DNA of 61,808 nt from RGIG6307 sp964424345 (GTDB lineage Bacteria; Bacillota; Clostridia; Lachnospirales; Lachnospiraceae). The DNA is taken from the NCBI GenBank assembly GCA_964424345.1, contig CAYRIK010000008.1:1-61808 (forward strand), given 5' to 3'. Made by a program: the position numbers and the translations under genes. Of the stretch, positions 1 through 8,185 are shown piece by piece. Position 1 is the stretch's first letter. Every line of letters starts with the position of its first letter. The notes below the pieces were generated by a model that saw nothing but the letters and a program-made list of their open reading frames with translations, made no database searches and had not been told where the DNA came from.

Positions 1-83
1 CCGATGTATTCCAGAGCTTTTTCTTTTCCTTCTTCATTCAGCTTTGCCAAGGGGTTAACTAAAGAAAATAATCTTGTATTGTA
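1..83 (-). other. Possible 3' fragment of an XRE-type HTH regulator gene, cut by the window edge
   Basis: On the minus strand the frame is open from a TAA at 84-86 down to position 1. It encodes about 28 residues, including LVNPLAKLNEEGKEKALEYI. From memory, this is the style of segment that follows the helix-turn-helix in many Lachnospiraceae XRE-family repressors (a leucine-rich stretch, then LN.EGKEKALEYI). No start codon with a ribosome binding site is visible between the upstream stop and the fragment, so the gene may have lost its 5' part. The sequence left of the window would decide this. The call rests on residue pattern only. Confidence 0.3.
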
Positions 84-130
84 TTAAATTTCGGATGTTA
101 TTATTTTGGAAAAGATGTAAGAAAGAGAAA

Positions 131-337
131 ATGAATATGAAAAAAATAGTTTTAGCAGTAGTGACGACAGTATTATTTTGTATGACTGGATGTCAGACAG
201 ATGTAGAAAAAGAAATCGATGAAAGAATATCAATGAAAGAAATGTTTGTTCTAAAATTAGAAAAAGGCTTCGTCGATAAAAAGATACCTGTAAAAAAAGA
301 GGAAAGCTGCAGAGAATTTTATATTTTTAGTTGGTGA
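131..337 (+). pseudogene. Short lipoprotein remnant
   Basis: A 68-residue frame begins with a typical lipoprotein signal: positively charged MNMKK, a hydrophobic stretch, then the lipobox FCMTGC with the lipidation cysteine at about residue 20. Only about 48 residues follow the cysteine. They are charged (many Lys and Glu) and end in the unlikely tail CREFYIFSW. No domain is recognised. The start is placed at the ATG at 131 (137 is an alternative) because the upstream codons in this frame do not resemble a signal peptide. The abrupt end and lack of a domain suggest a truncated or frameshifted gene. It could instead be a genuine small lipoprotein. Confidence 0.4.
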
Positions 338-448
338 TACAAGATTATTTCAGGTCGGGTCTAGTATAAAGGGAAGGATTTTAGAATGAAAATTATATAT
401 CATTCAAAATGAATCTTACGATGTTACAAGTAGAAAGGATGATTAGAC

Positions 449-1372
449 ATGTTTAATAATGAGGAACACAATGGAAGAAATTATTTAGTTGATTTACATA
501 TTCACACATCAAATTCTGACGGTGAAGAGTCTCCGGATGTGGTCGTTCAAAAAGCAAAGGAGGCGGGACTCTCTTTGATTGCCATCACGGATCATAATAG
601 ATTCACTTTTACAACTTGCAAGGAAGTAGAAGGAATGCTGGTAATTCCTGGTATAGAATTTTCTACAAAATATTATGTACCTACAAGAAATGAAACTACA
701 GAGGTACATGTTGTGGGAATATTTCCATATGGAGTGAATGCATCAGATTTTGAAGATATTCTTAAAAATATTGGAATTGGTAAGGCACAGTACGTAGACG
801 CGATTCTAGCTGATCTCGCAACAAGAGGGATCTATATTACAATGGAGGAGGTATATGGCGTAGAACGAAAATGTGAGCATATAGGAAGGCATCAAATTGC
901 TGATATTTTGGTGCACAGGGGAATAGAACCAGATATTGATGCTGCGTTTGACAATCAGATAGGAAATTTCAGCCCGTATTACATCCCTAGCACGCGCTAC
1001 ATAAATTACCAAACGATGGATGCCGTTGTAAAGAAAATTATAAAATGCGGCGGCATACCTTGCCTTGCACACCCATATGGATACATGTTTGATGAAGAAG
1101 AAATTGAACAGCTCATTAAGCATTTTAAGGAGACAGCTGGTGAATACGCAGCGATGGAAGTGTTTTATGAAAGGTATTTATCAGATGTTTCGCGTATGGA
1201 ATTCCTAAAAAAAATGCAAAAAAAATACCACATTTTAGCATCCTCTGCTAGCGATCGTCATAGACCAAATCAGCCATTTGCAACAGGAGGAAGTAAAAAA
1301 GTTATAGAAGATATGCTTTCTGTTCTTGAGAAAAATATAAAGTTGGATAATCAAGAAGTAGAAAGAAAGTGA
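449..1372 (+). CDS. PHP-domain metal-dependent phosphoesterase
   Basis: A 307-residue cytoplasmic protein of the PHP (polymerase and histidinol phosphatase) superfamily. The N-terminal metal-binding signature is clear: DLHIHT with His17 and His19, then SDGE (Asp24), TDHN (Asp48, His49) and the PGIEFS glutamate (Glu70). Further candidate metal ligands are the His of LAHPYG and the Asp-x-His of ASDRH near the C-terminus. Relatives include 3',5'-nucleoside bisphosphate phosphatases and small phosphoesterases. The exact substrate cannot be read from sequence. The start ATG follows an AAAGGATG-like ribosome binding site. The next ORF follows after 37 bases. The fold is secure, the substrate unknown. 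Confidence 0.85.
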   Translation: MFNNEEHNGRNYLVDLHIHTSNSDGEESPDVVVQKAKEAGLSLIAITDHNRFTFTTCKEVEGMLVIPGIEFSTKYYVPTRNETTEVHVVGIFPYGVNASDFEDILKNIGIGKAQYVDAILADLATRGIYITMEEVYGVERKCEHIGRHQIADILVHRGIEPDIDAAFDNQIGNFSPYYIPSTRYINYQTMDAVVKKIIKCGGIPCLAHPYGYMFDEEEIEQLIKHFKETAGEYAAMEVFYERYLSDVSRMEFLKKMQKKYHILASSASDRHRPNQPFATGGSKKVIEDMLSVLEKNIKLDNQEVERK

Positions 1373-1409
1373 ATATAAAGAAAAAATATCAAATGTTGCA
1401 AATGGCGAT

Positions 1410-1835
1410 TTGGGTAATTGTGATGAAAAATGGTGGATTGTGAGAAAATTAGATAGACCACTTGGAAGTGCAAGACATGTATCAGAGTTGAGTCCATCAC
1501 CAGAATTATTTAAAGAATATAGGCGTGTGTATCATCAAGGTATGTTTGATGATGCTTATTTTCAAAATGTATACGTGACTCGATTTTTGAAAGAACTTTC
1601 TGTTAATAAAGAGGCGTTGCAACTCCTAAAAATATTATGCAAAGAAAGCGAAAGAAAAACTATTGTCTTAAGCTGTTATTGTGAAAATGAAAAACTTTGC
1701 CATAGAAGCATTGTTGCGGGCCTCCTTTTAGGCATGGGAGCAGTGATTGAGACAGAGCTGAGTTACATAAAATATTTTGAAAAGTTTAATGAGTATTTGG
1801 GAGAAAGAGACCTGACAATGATAAATCATAAGTAG
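1410..1835 (+). CDS. DUF488-like protein, probably lacking its N-terminus
   Basis: A 141-residue frame starting at TTG. The C-terminal half carries a signature I associate with DUF488/YeaO-like proteins: a core beta strand followed by LSCYCENEKLCHRSIVAGLL, where Cys-x-Cys and Cys-His-Arg are the conserved positions. The reading frame stays open upstream into the end of the PHP gene, with plausible coding residues (KEKISNVANGDLG) but no ATG and no ribosome binding site. This suggests the true N-terminus was lost or the gene was truncated when it was joined to its neighbour. DUF488 proteins have no established activity. The family call is moderate; expression is doubtful. Confidence 0.5.
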   Translation: MGNCDEKWWIVRKLDRPLGSARHVSELSPSPELFKEYRRVYHQGMFDDAYFQNVYVTRFLKELSVNKEALQLLKILCKESERKTIVLSCYCENEKLCHRSIVAGLLLGMGAVIETELSYIKYFEKFNEYLGERDLTMINHK

Positions 1836-2073
1836 TTTATCAAGAAAAATCATCTTTGTTATGGAGAATGGAATTGCTTTGGACAACAATACTTTATTAT
1901 ATATTCATGACTGATGAATGTTCATTCAAGAACAAGCAGTATTGTACAGAGGTAATACACATGATAAAATAAAAAATAATAACACATGAGAAGATTTATA
2001 GGGAATATTTAAGAATGGAGATACAATTCCCAGAAGGTCTATAAGTTGCTAAAGAAAGAAGGAAGGTGCAGTT

Positions 2074-2874
2074 ATGAGATTAGCGGAAGATTTTAGAAGT
2101 GAAGCACGAGATGCATTATCAGGAAAGTGGAAAATCGCAGTATTGGTTGGGCTAGTAGCTATTTTATTAGGGGCTGTGGAAGGCATGGAACCAGAGCTGA
2201 AAGTAAATATTGATTTATCTAGGGTAAATGCAAGTCTTACATTTATGGGACAAACGATTCTTTCAATAAGAGATGGTATTAATTCTAGAATTGGTGCATT
2301 GCTTGTTAGAAGTTTTACATCTATTATACTTGTTAGAAGTTTTACATCTATTATAATCCTAGTTTTAGGAGCTGTATACTTGGTATTAGGAAGTGTTGTT
2401 GCAGTAGGATATGCAAAATTCAATCTTAATTTAGTAGATTGTGAGGATGGTTCTTTTGAAGAACTGTTTGCATATTTTGCATATTGGCAGAGGGCTGTGG
2501 CAGCAAGATTGCTTAGAAGTATTTATGTTTTGTTGTGGTCGCTGTTATTTATTATTCCAGGAGTCATGGCATCTTACAGTTATGCAATGACAGAATATAT
2601 TCTGGCTGACCATCCAGAATTATCTGCAAGTGAAGCAATCAGCAGATCTAAACAGATGATGGAAGGAAATAGATGGAGATTATTCTGTCTGCAATTCAGT
2701 TTTATTGGATGGAGTATTTTATGTTCTTTCACATTTGGAATTGGTAATCTTTGGCTGACACCTTATAAGAAGGCTGCAACAGCAGTATTTTATCGTGAAG
2801 TGTCTGGTACGGAATATGGTGCTTATCAAAATGAATGGATTGATTATACAAGTCAAATGCATGAGGAAATATAA
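2074..2874 (+). CDS. DUF975 family integral membrane protein
   Basis: A 266-residue polytopic membrane protein with the N-terminal signature of DUF975 (charged LAEDFRSEARDALSGKW, then a long hydrophobic helix). About five or six membrane helices are predicted by eye. The DUF975 hallmarks PG.MASYSYAMT.YIL.D.P and A...S...M.GNRWRLF.L are present around residues 165-215. The function of the family is unknown. The start ATG follows a strong GAAGGAAGGTG ribosome binding site. Residues 77-94 are a direct repeat of nine residues caused by a 27-bp duplication (listed separately), which lengthens the region before the second helix compared with what an unduplicated protein would have. Confidence 0.8.
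   Translation: MRLAEDFRSEARDALSGKWKIAVLVGLVAILLGAVEGMEPELKVNIDLSRVNASLTFMGQTILSIRDGINSRIGALLVRSFTSIILVRSFTSIIILVLGAVYLVLGSVVAVGYAKFNLNLVDCEDGSFEELFAYFAYWQRAVAARLLRSIYVLLWSLLFIIPGVMASYSYAMTEYILADHPELSASEAISRSKQMMEGNRWRLFCLQFSFIGWSILCSFTFGIGNLWLTPYKKAATAVFYREVSGTEYGAYQNEWIDYTSQMHEEI
2302..2355 (+). repeat. Perfect 27-bp tandem duplication inside the DUF975 gene
   Basis: Two adjacent identical copies of a 27-base unit (2302-2328 and 2329-2355, beginning CTTGTTAGAAG). The repeat is in frame and encodes LVRSFTSII twice. Identity of the copies at the DNA level, including third positions, suggests a recent slippage or recombination event. Confidence 0.95.
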
Positions 2875-2989
2875 TATCATGTGCTAAATGTTACTTTTGG
2901 ATTGGGTGAAATTAGTCTTTCTGGATTTTACAGACTCTACAGCATAAGGAATAAAAATGGATTTTTAATGCTAGGAAAGGAACAGAAGA

Positions 2990-3727
2990 ATGGGTAAATA
3001 TATTTTAATTGTACTTGGAATTTTATCGGTATTATATGGGATTTTAATTCTTCAAGTAGGATCTGGAACGTTGTTTTGGCTGATTTGGGAAGTCATTGGT
3101 GCGTTTTTCTTAATTTGGGCATTTCTCATTTTTAAAGAGTATTTTGTTTTGCACAAAACAATAAATATAATGTTTCATTCATTGGTGGGCATAGGCATTG
3201 CTGTTTTAGTAATATTTTGCAGTATGATTGCAGGAAAATTTTATTCTACGGGTGAGCCAAATCTAGATTACATTATCGTACTTGGGGCACAAGTTAGAGA
3301 AAATGGACCAAGTGTCGTACTCAGATACAGATTGGATGCAGCAATTGATTATTTAGAAGAAAATCCTAATACTATATGTATTGTTTCTGGAGGTCAGGGT
3401 GCGAATGAACCATTTTCAGAAGCAGAAGGAATGGCAGATTATTTGATGCAGCATGGAATAAAAGAAAATCGTATTCTTTTAGAAGATAAATCTACCAACA
3501 CAGTAGAAAATATCAAATATAGTAAAGCACTTATGCAGCAGCCTTATAGCAGCGTAGGCATTGTAACAAATAATTTTCATATGTTTAGAGCAGTTCAGAT
3601 TGCTAAAGCACAAGATTTAAACGGTGTTTGCGGAATAGCAGCACAATCCAATATATTATATCTTCCTAATAATGTGCTTAGAGAATGTTGTGGTATATTC
3701 AAAGACTGGATTATGAAACATATTTGA
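2990..3727 (+). CDS. YdcF/SanA-like (DUF218) membrane protein
   Basis: A 245-residue protein with three N-terminal membrane helices (about residues 3-20, 25-47 and 60-83) followed by an extracytoplasmic DUF218 domain from about residue 90. Recognisable DUF218 blocks are DYIIVLGAQV, RYRLDAAIDYL, IVSGGQG, EAEGMADYL, LEDKSTNTVEN and IVTNNFHMFRA. SanA, ElyC and YdcF relatives act in envelope biogenesis, vancomycin sensitivity and S-adenosylmethionine binding, but the reaction is not settled. The start ATG is preceded by AGGAAAGGAAC. It lies between two other membrane-protein genes and is probably transcribed alone or with the rhomboid gene downstream. Confidence 0.85.
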   Translation: MGKYILIVLGILSVLYGILILQVGSGTLFWLIWEVIGAFFLIWAFLIFKEYFVLHKTINIMFHSLVGIGIAVLVIFCSMIAGKFYSTGEPNLDYIIVLGAQVRENGPSVVLRYRLDAAIDYLEENPNTICIVSGGQGANEPFSEAEGMADYLMQHGIKENRILLEDKSTNTVENIKYSKALMQQPYSSVGIVTNNFHMFRAVQIAKAQDLNGVCGIAAQSNILYLPNNVLRECCGIFKDWIMKHI

Positions 3728-3803
3728 TTCGAAAAAGTATAAAAAAATTAGTGTTAACAAGTGATAAAATAATATTAAGGTACGCAGAGAGAAAGGTGGT
3801 TTT

Positions 3804-4370
3804 ATGAAACGAAAATATAAAATTACATTTAATTCACCTGTTATATTAGGCTTTGTTGCAATATGTTTTGTGGTGTTAATTTTGAACTATATTACACGAG
3901 GAGTCAGCAATCAATTAGCATTCATGACATATCATTCTTCCTTGACCTCTTTAATGACGTATGTACGTTTTTTTACGCATGTATTAGGTCATTCTGGATG
4001 GGAACATTTTATTGGAAATATGTCCTATATTTTGTTGCTTGGCCCAATGCTTGAAGAAAAGTATGGTTCAGGAAAGATTTTACAGACCATTGCAATTACT
4101 GCACTTGTGACAGGAGTTATCAATTACGTATTTTTCTGGAATGTGGCATTATGCGGAGCCAGCGGTGTTTGTTTTGCATTTATTTTATTAGCATCTTTTA
4201 CAAGTTTTCGTGAAGGAGAAATTCCACTTACAGCTATTTTAGTTGCAGCAATTTTTTTAGGGCAGCAGTTTTATGAAGGCATTGCAATAAAAGACAATAT
4301 TTCTAATGTGGCACATATATTTGGTGGAATAGTAGGAGGAATCACTGGCTTTTCACTAAATAAAAAATAA
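3804..4370 (+). CDS. Rhomboid family intramembrane serine protease
   Basis: A 188-residue, six-helix membrane protein with the rhomboid catalytic features. The oxyanion motif HFIGNM gives His68 and Asn72. The nucleophile lies in CGASGVCF (Ser120 of G-x-S-G), and the catalytic His171 is in NVAHIFGG. This is the compact bacterial form without an extra domain. Rhomboids cleave within or next to membrane segments of other proteins; the substrate here is unknown. The start ATG follows GAGAAAGGTGG. The gene sits 76 bases after the YdcF-like gene with an AT-rich promoter-like spacer, so it may have its own promoter. Confidence 0.88.
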   Translation: MKRKYKITFNSPVILGFVAICFVVLILNYITRGVSNQLAFMTYHSSLTSLMTYVRFFTHVLGHSGWEHFIGNMSYILLLGPMLEEKYGSGKILQTIAITALVTGVINYVFFWNVALCGASGVCFAFILLASFTSFREGEIPLTAILVAAIFLGQQFYEGIAIKDNISNVAHIFGGIVGGITGFSLNKK

Positions 4371-4469
4371 TATAACGATAACGTTAGCAGAGATGATAAA
4401 CATTCTTTTCTGTTTTGCAAATTTGGGATAGATTCGTAGAGATATTTCATGTAAAGGAAGGTAACCAAA

Positions 4470-4688
4470 ATGGGACTTTTTAAGAAAAAAATCATATCAA
4501 AATCTTATGACAAAGAACAAAAGAAACCAATCATAAAGGCAAGCATTTGCAATGGTGAACAGATTGCAGGATTTAAGGATATCCATACAGGTGAAATAGA
4601 AGAAATTATGCTGATTAAAAGCCAGAAAGATATAGAAACGTTCAAAAAGATGTATGGAATTGAGGAAGAAATCATAAGGGAATATTAA
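4470..4688 (+). CDS. Conserved small hypothetical protein
   Basis: A 72-residue charged, soluble protein (MGLFKKK start; core KPIIKASICNGEQIAGFKDIHTGEIEEIMLI; end KMYGIEEEIIREY). I recall close relatives of about the same length in many Lachnospiraceae, some carrying an automatic label of aspartate dehydrogenase. A protein this short cannot hold a dehydrogenase fold, so that name should not be copied. No catalytic or metal motif is visible. The start ATG has GGAAGGTAACCAAA in front. It is adjacent to the EF-hand-like small gene, 37 bases downstream. Confidence 0.65.
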   Translation: MGLFKKKIISKSYDKEQKKPIIKASICNGEQIAGFKDIHTGEIEEIMLIKSQKDIETFKKMYGIEEEIIREY

Positions 4689-4725
4689 AATAAATAATCT
4701 ATATGAATTTGGGGGAGGGTAAGAT

Positions 4726-4896
4726 ATGTGTAAGTGGAAAGATTTAAATCGCGATGGCAAAATCGATGCTTTAGAAGAAATGTTTGCAGAGGAAATGCTT
4801 TGCACAAGTAGAGAAGAACATATAGCGTTGTTTGGTAATTCTGGACGTTTTGGAGATGAAGAAAGAATAGATGCTGATGATTGTGATTTTGATTAG
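4726..4896 (+). CDS. 56-residue EF-hand-like small acidic protein
   Basis: ATG at 4726 follows a strong GGGGGAGGG ribosome binding site by six bases. The frame encodes 56 residues. Residues 5-17 read DLNRDGKIDALEE, which matches the 12-position calcium loop of EF-hands (Asp1, Asn3, Asp5, Gly6, Ile8, Asp9, Glu12). The tail is very acidic (GDEERIDADDCDFD). The protein has three cysteines and no signal peptide. A single EF-hand loop of this kind usually acts in pairs, so dimerisation or binding to another loop is possible. The excellent ribosome binding site and the motif together support a real gene; its function is unknown. Confidence 0.65.
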   Translation: MCKWKDLNRDGKIDALEEMFAEEMLCTSREEHIALFGNSGRFGDEERIDADDCDFD

Positions 4897-5024
4897 AGAA
4901 TAGTAATGAGCTTGAAAATGTACTATAATAATTGTGCATAGAAAGAAAAATATGTAGGAATCAAAAAGTTTATGCATTGTAGTATAATCAAAGTGTGAAG
5001 AACATTAGATAAGGAACAGTTACT

Positions 5025-5393
5025 ATGACAAAAGACAATAACGCCACATATTATGAAGAGTATGAATGTATAAAGAAATATTCTCCAAATGAGAAAAAGG
5101 AAATAATCAAAGCACTTAAGAAATTGAAACAAATGATTGAGATTGAAGAAAGCTATGGTGTTCCATTTGAAAAAATATTTAATAATGAAACTTTGAAATA
5201 CGATGTGTTAGGAAACGGATTTTATACATTCAAAGCACATGGAAGAGATAAATCTCAAATTAGGCTTTTATATAGATTTATTAGAATATCGGAACAGAAA
5301 TTTGAAATAGAACTGCACATGGTAGCAATCAAGAGAAAAACAAGTAAGGATTATATGAAAGAATTTCAAAATTATGTAGAATGTTATAGTTAG
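5025..5393 (+). CDS. Small protein resembling RelE/Gp49-like (HigB) toxins
   Basis: A 122-residue protein. The middle and end (LGNGFYTFKAHGRDKSQIRLLYRF, then ELHMVAIKRKTSKDY) follow the pattern of the RelE/HigB Gp49-like fold: a strand with Gly-x-Tyr, a basic Arg-Leu-x-Tyr strand and a final Lys-Lys-type strand before the C-terminal helix. HigB/RelE toxins are ribosome-associated RNases. No antitoxin with an HTH is visible immediately downstream, where there are 102 non-coding bases, or upstream, where the EF-hand-like gene lies. It may therefore be an orphan or a non-toxin relative. The family call is tentative. Confidence 0.45.
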   Translation: MTKDNNATYYEEYECIKKYSPNEKKEIIKALKKLKQMIEIEESYGVPFEKIFNNETLKYDVLGNGFYTFKAHGRDKSQIRLLYRFIRISEQKFEIELHMVAIKRKTSKDYMKEFQNYVECYS

Positions 5394-5495
5394 TGTCAAA
5401 AAATATTTATAAAAAGAAAGTGAAAATATAAGTAACAATATGTTACAATCAAAAGAACGAGAAACAGAAAAAATGTTAAAAAATGGAGGACTTGT

Positions 5496-6206
5496 ATGTT
5501 ATATGTTACAGGAGATACACACGGAGAAGAAGGACGATTTACATATTTGCAGTCACCATTGGAAAAGTATTTATCCGAAAAGGATAAGTTAATTGTTTGT
5601 GGTGATTTTGGTTATCTATTTAAAGGAAGTAAATCTGAAAAAGAATTTTTGGAATATATGTCAAAAAAGCCTTATCAGATTTTATGGGTAGATGGTAATC
5701 ATGAAAATTTTGATTTGATTGATACATATCCGATTGAATTGTGGTGTGGAGGAAAAGTTCATGTAATACAACGTGATGAAGCTGGGACACCGAAAATCAT
5801 TCATTTGATGAGAGGACAGGTTTTTGAAATAGAAGGCAAAAAAATATTTACTTTTGGTGGAGGTTATAGCATCGATAAAGCTGTGCGAACACCGCATCGT
5901 AGCTGGTGGCCACAAGAAATGCCGACAGATGAAGAGATGAAAGAGGCAATTGAAAACTTGCAAAAATATAATAATGAAGTAGATTATATTATTACGCATA
6001 CAGCACCAGAAGAAACGATGTACATAATCCATCCAAACCATCTGGAAGAAAAACCACTTAATAATTTTTTGGAAGATATAAGAAAAACGGTAACATATAA
6101 GCATTGGTATATGGGACATTTGCATCAGGACAGAGATTTATTTAGAAGTCAAACAGTATTATTTTTTGATGTAAGAAATATAGAAACAAATGAAATAGTA
6201 GAATAA
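5496..6206 (+). CDS. Calcineurin-like metallophosphoesterase
   Basis: A 236-residue soluble phosphoesterase with the full metallophosphoesterase motif set: GDTHG (Asp7, His9), GDFG (Asp37), GNHEN (Asn68, His69), THTAP and GHLH. This set binds the two-metal centre. The family includes phosphoprotein, nucleotide and cyclic-nucleotide phosphodiesterases; nothing here fixes the substrate. The length and the GGGYS insert are typical of small Firmicutes members. The start ATG follows a good GGAGG ribosome binding site (AATGGAGGACTTGT). The gene is monocistronic: a hairpin lies directly after it and the next gene is on the opposite strand. Confidence 0.88.
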   Translation: MLYVTGDTHGEEGRFTYLQSPLEKYLSEKDKLIVCGDFGYLFKGSKSEKEFLEYMSKKPYQILWVDGNHENFDLIDTYPIELWCGGKVHVIQRDEAGTPKIIHLMRGQVFEIEGKKIFTFGGGYSIDKAVRTPHRSWWPQEMPTDEEMKEAIENLQKYNNEVDYIITHTAPEETMYIIHPNHLEEKPLNNFLEDIRKTVTYKHWYMGHLHQDRDLFRSQTVLFFDVRNIETNEIVE

Positions 6207-6211
6207 GAGTT

Positions 6212-6235
6212 CTCTGCCTCTAATGTGAGGCAGAG
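6212..6235. terminator. Hairpin between convergent genes, without a clear U-tract
   Basis: A perfect 9-bp inverted repeat, CTCTGCCTC and GAGGCAGAG, with a 6-base loop, lies between the stop of the metallophosphoesterase and the end of the minus-strand DUF885 gene. Neither strand has a run of T directly after the stem. It is probably a bidirectional terminator or RNA-stabilising hairpin; the lack of a U-tract lowers confidence. Confidence 0.5.
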
Positions 6236-6252
6236 ACAACACAGCAGGACAA

Positions 6253-8061
6253 TTACGCATCGGTGTGACAAAGCCAAGAAAGGCTTTCAAAATCTCCGCC
6301 GCCACTTTCTAAAATCCATTGATGGAAACGGAAGTCAGAGTAGTCATCACCCCAGAGTTTTTGTGCCTGCTCTTTTAATTGCAGGATTTCTAAATAGCCG
6401 ATGTAATATTTTGGATAATTTGTAGGGCTGTCACAGATTGTTTCATAAATGCTTTGGGCAGCAGAACTGTTTAATCCAAGTGCTTTTAATACATCTGTTA
6501 CTTGAGAAAGGCTTGCACCGTCATAGTGAATGTAAAAATCTAATATACTGCACATACAAAGCTGGATTTCACGATTATAGCGACAAATGGCAAGGGTGTC
6601 TAACAGCGCTTCTTTATCTATAGAACCATCTAATATTTGCTGGGCAAACAGGTCAGGCACATAATCGTAAGAATATAACTCTGCATAAACAGCCCAACCC
6701 TCGGTAAAACCGCCATAATACAAGAGATGACGCAGTAGAGGTGCTTGCTGTTTAGCTAAAAAAGATTGGCTGTAGACCGTTTGATATAAATGTCCCGGAA
6801 ATCCTTCATGGGCAAGTGTAGTGTATAAATCTAATGTTTCCAGATTGGCGTTTGGATTGATATAAATAGTATGTTCGTAATTGGCATCAATAGGAGGTGT
6901 CATATAAAATGCAGGGGCACTCATGTCTGCAAGAATACCATCTACTTCTTTTAGCTGTATTTGCCAAAAGGCGTCGGTATCTAATGCTGGTAAAGGTGGA
7001 AAGTCTTTTTGGGAGCTTTCATAAAGCTGTTTTAACATTTCAGAAGGAACTTCTATAGGAAAGGTTAATTGGGAAATATAAGTGCCTTTTTTTAGCAGAG
7101 CTTGATAATTTTGATACAGCATTTGATAGCGCTCATAAAGCAATGTGCGAAGTTCTTCTACAGAACGAAAAGAGCCTGTATTGGATTGTAATAAAAGTGC
7201 ATAATATTCTTTGCCGTTTGGCAGCTTGCTAAGTCCGTAAAGAGAAGAAGTCCCAGTTAAAGATTGTATGGAGGCTGCAAGCTGTTCATATGCAGGAGCA
7301 AGCTGATTTTGCAGGAGAAGGTCATTTTTTTGCTGATAGGAAGTATATTCTTCTGAAGAAATTAGTTGCTTTTTTAATAAAATATCCAGCCGTTTTGTAA
7401 AACTGGTCTGTAAAAAATGAGTATGTGCCATAAGCTGACTTTTTGGGAACATTTCCAGACATTGTTTGACCAACGTAGAAATGTGGCCGCGATAAAGAAA
7501 AATCTCTTGTTCTTCTTGTAAGGAAGCATACAGAGCAATTCCATTTAGATAATCGGGAATTTGAGTGAGTAAAGATAAATAATTTTCTACATCTTCTTTT
7601 CTGCGAAATGTGTATTCGGAAAGTAAAATAGGAAGCTGGCTGTGAATACCGTTAGAACAGGAAAGTGGATTGTCATAATAAGAAAAATTAAAACTTTTTT
7701 GCTGCAAAGAGATATATCTGGAAAGCAATTGGTATAAATACTTTCCTTCCAGATTAAGCTCTTTTGGCGAAATCTGCTGTAAGGAGTCTGCATATGTATT
7801 CCAAATCTGTTTGGATTTGGTAAGATGTGTTGGATCGAATGCGACAAGGTTTGTACGGATATGTTCTAGTCCGAGGTTTTCTGGATAAGCAATGGAGTAG
7901 TGCAGTTCAAACGGATTGTCGTATAAAATGTCTTGTGCAATCTGATCACAGAGTGTTGTAAAAGGATTTGAACGTATGGTATACAGGAAAAAACCACGAA
8001 TGGTCAGCATTGCAATAATCAAAGTAATAGGAAACAAAAAACGTTTTTTGGAAAAGGCCAT
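6253..8061 (-). CDS. DUF885 family membrane-anchored metallohydrolase
   Basis: A 602-residue protein with an N-terminal uncleaved membrane anchor (FLFPITLIIAMLTIRGFFL) and a DUF885 domain covering the rest. The signature HEGFPGHLYQ near residue 417 is the zinc-binding HExGH-like motif of this family, followed by the glutamate-bearing GGFTEGWAVYAE block. DUF885 proteins are treated as gluzincin-like peptidases or hydrolases. The extracytoplasmic location is inferred from the anchor. I chose the ATG at 8061 rather than the TTG at 8136, because the extra residues add only an unlikely hydrophobic-basic extension. The gene is divergent from the transketolase operon. Confidence 0.85.
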   Translation of the reverse strand: MAFSKKRFLFPITLIIAMLTIRGFFLYTIRSNPFTTLCDQIAQDILYDNPFELHYSIAYPENLGLEHIRTNLVAFDPTHLTKSKQIWNTYADSLQQISPKELNLEGKYLYQLLSRYISLQQKSFNFSYYDNPLSCSNGIHSQLPILLSEYTFRRKEDVENYLSLLTQIPDYLNGIALYASLQEEQEIFLYRGHISTLVKQCLEMFPKSQLMAHTHFLQTSFTKRLDILLKKQLISSEEYTSYQQKNDLLLQNQLAPAYEQLAASIQSLTGTSSLYGLSKLPNGKEYYALLLQSNTGSFRSVEELRTLLYERYQMLYQNYQALLKKGTYISQLTFPIEVPSEMLKQLYESSQKDFPPLPALDTDAFWQIQLKEVDGILADMSAPAFYMTPPIDANYEHTIYINPNANLETLDLYTTLAHEGFPGHLYQTVYSQSFLAKQQAPLLRHLLYYGGFTEGWAVYAELYSYDYVPDLFAQQILDGSIDKEALLDTLAICRYNREIQLCMCSILDFYIHYDGASLSQVTDVLKALGLNSSAAQSIYETICDSPTNYPKYYIGYLEILQLKEQAQKLWGDDYSDFRFHQWILESGGGDFESLSWLCHTDA

Positions 8062-8142
8062 AATAAACCAACAGACTTTTTTAAAATATATGTTTTTGAA
8101 TAGGAAAAAAATGATATTTTGGCTATAAATAATCAATTTTAA

Positions 8143-8171
8143 TTGACTTTTATTAGGTATGATTATAATAT
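8143..8171 (+). promoter_or_regulatory. Promoter of the transketolase operon
   Basis: TTGACT at 8143-8148 and TATAAT at 8164-8169 (15-base spacer; TAATAT two bases later would give 17). It lies 46 bases upstream of the ATG of the first transketolase gene, in the divergent gap with the DUF885 gene. Confidence 0.65.
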
Positions 8172-8185
8172 TAAGTTGAATTAGT

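Noticed and set aside
1836..2073. Inverted repeat CAATACT/AGTATTG and small hairpins
   Set aside because: The arms are seven bases with a loop of about 50, which is expected by chance in AT-rich DNA; no other signal supports it.
4470..4688. Aspartate dehydrogenase label for the 72-residue protein
   Set aside because: The protein is far too short and lacks a nucleotide-binding motif, so such a label is not supported.
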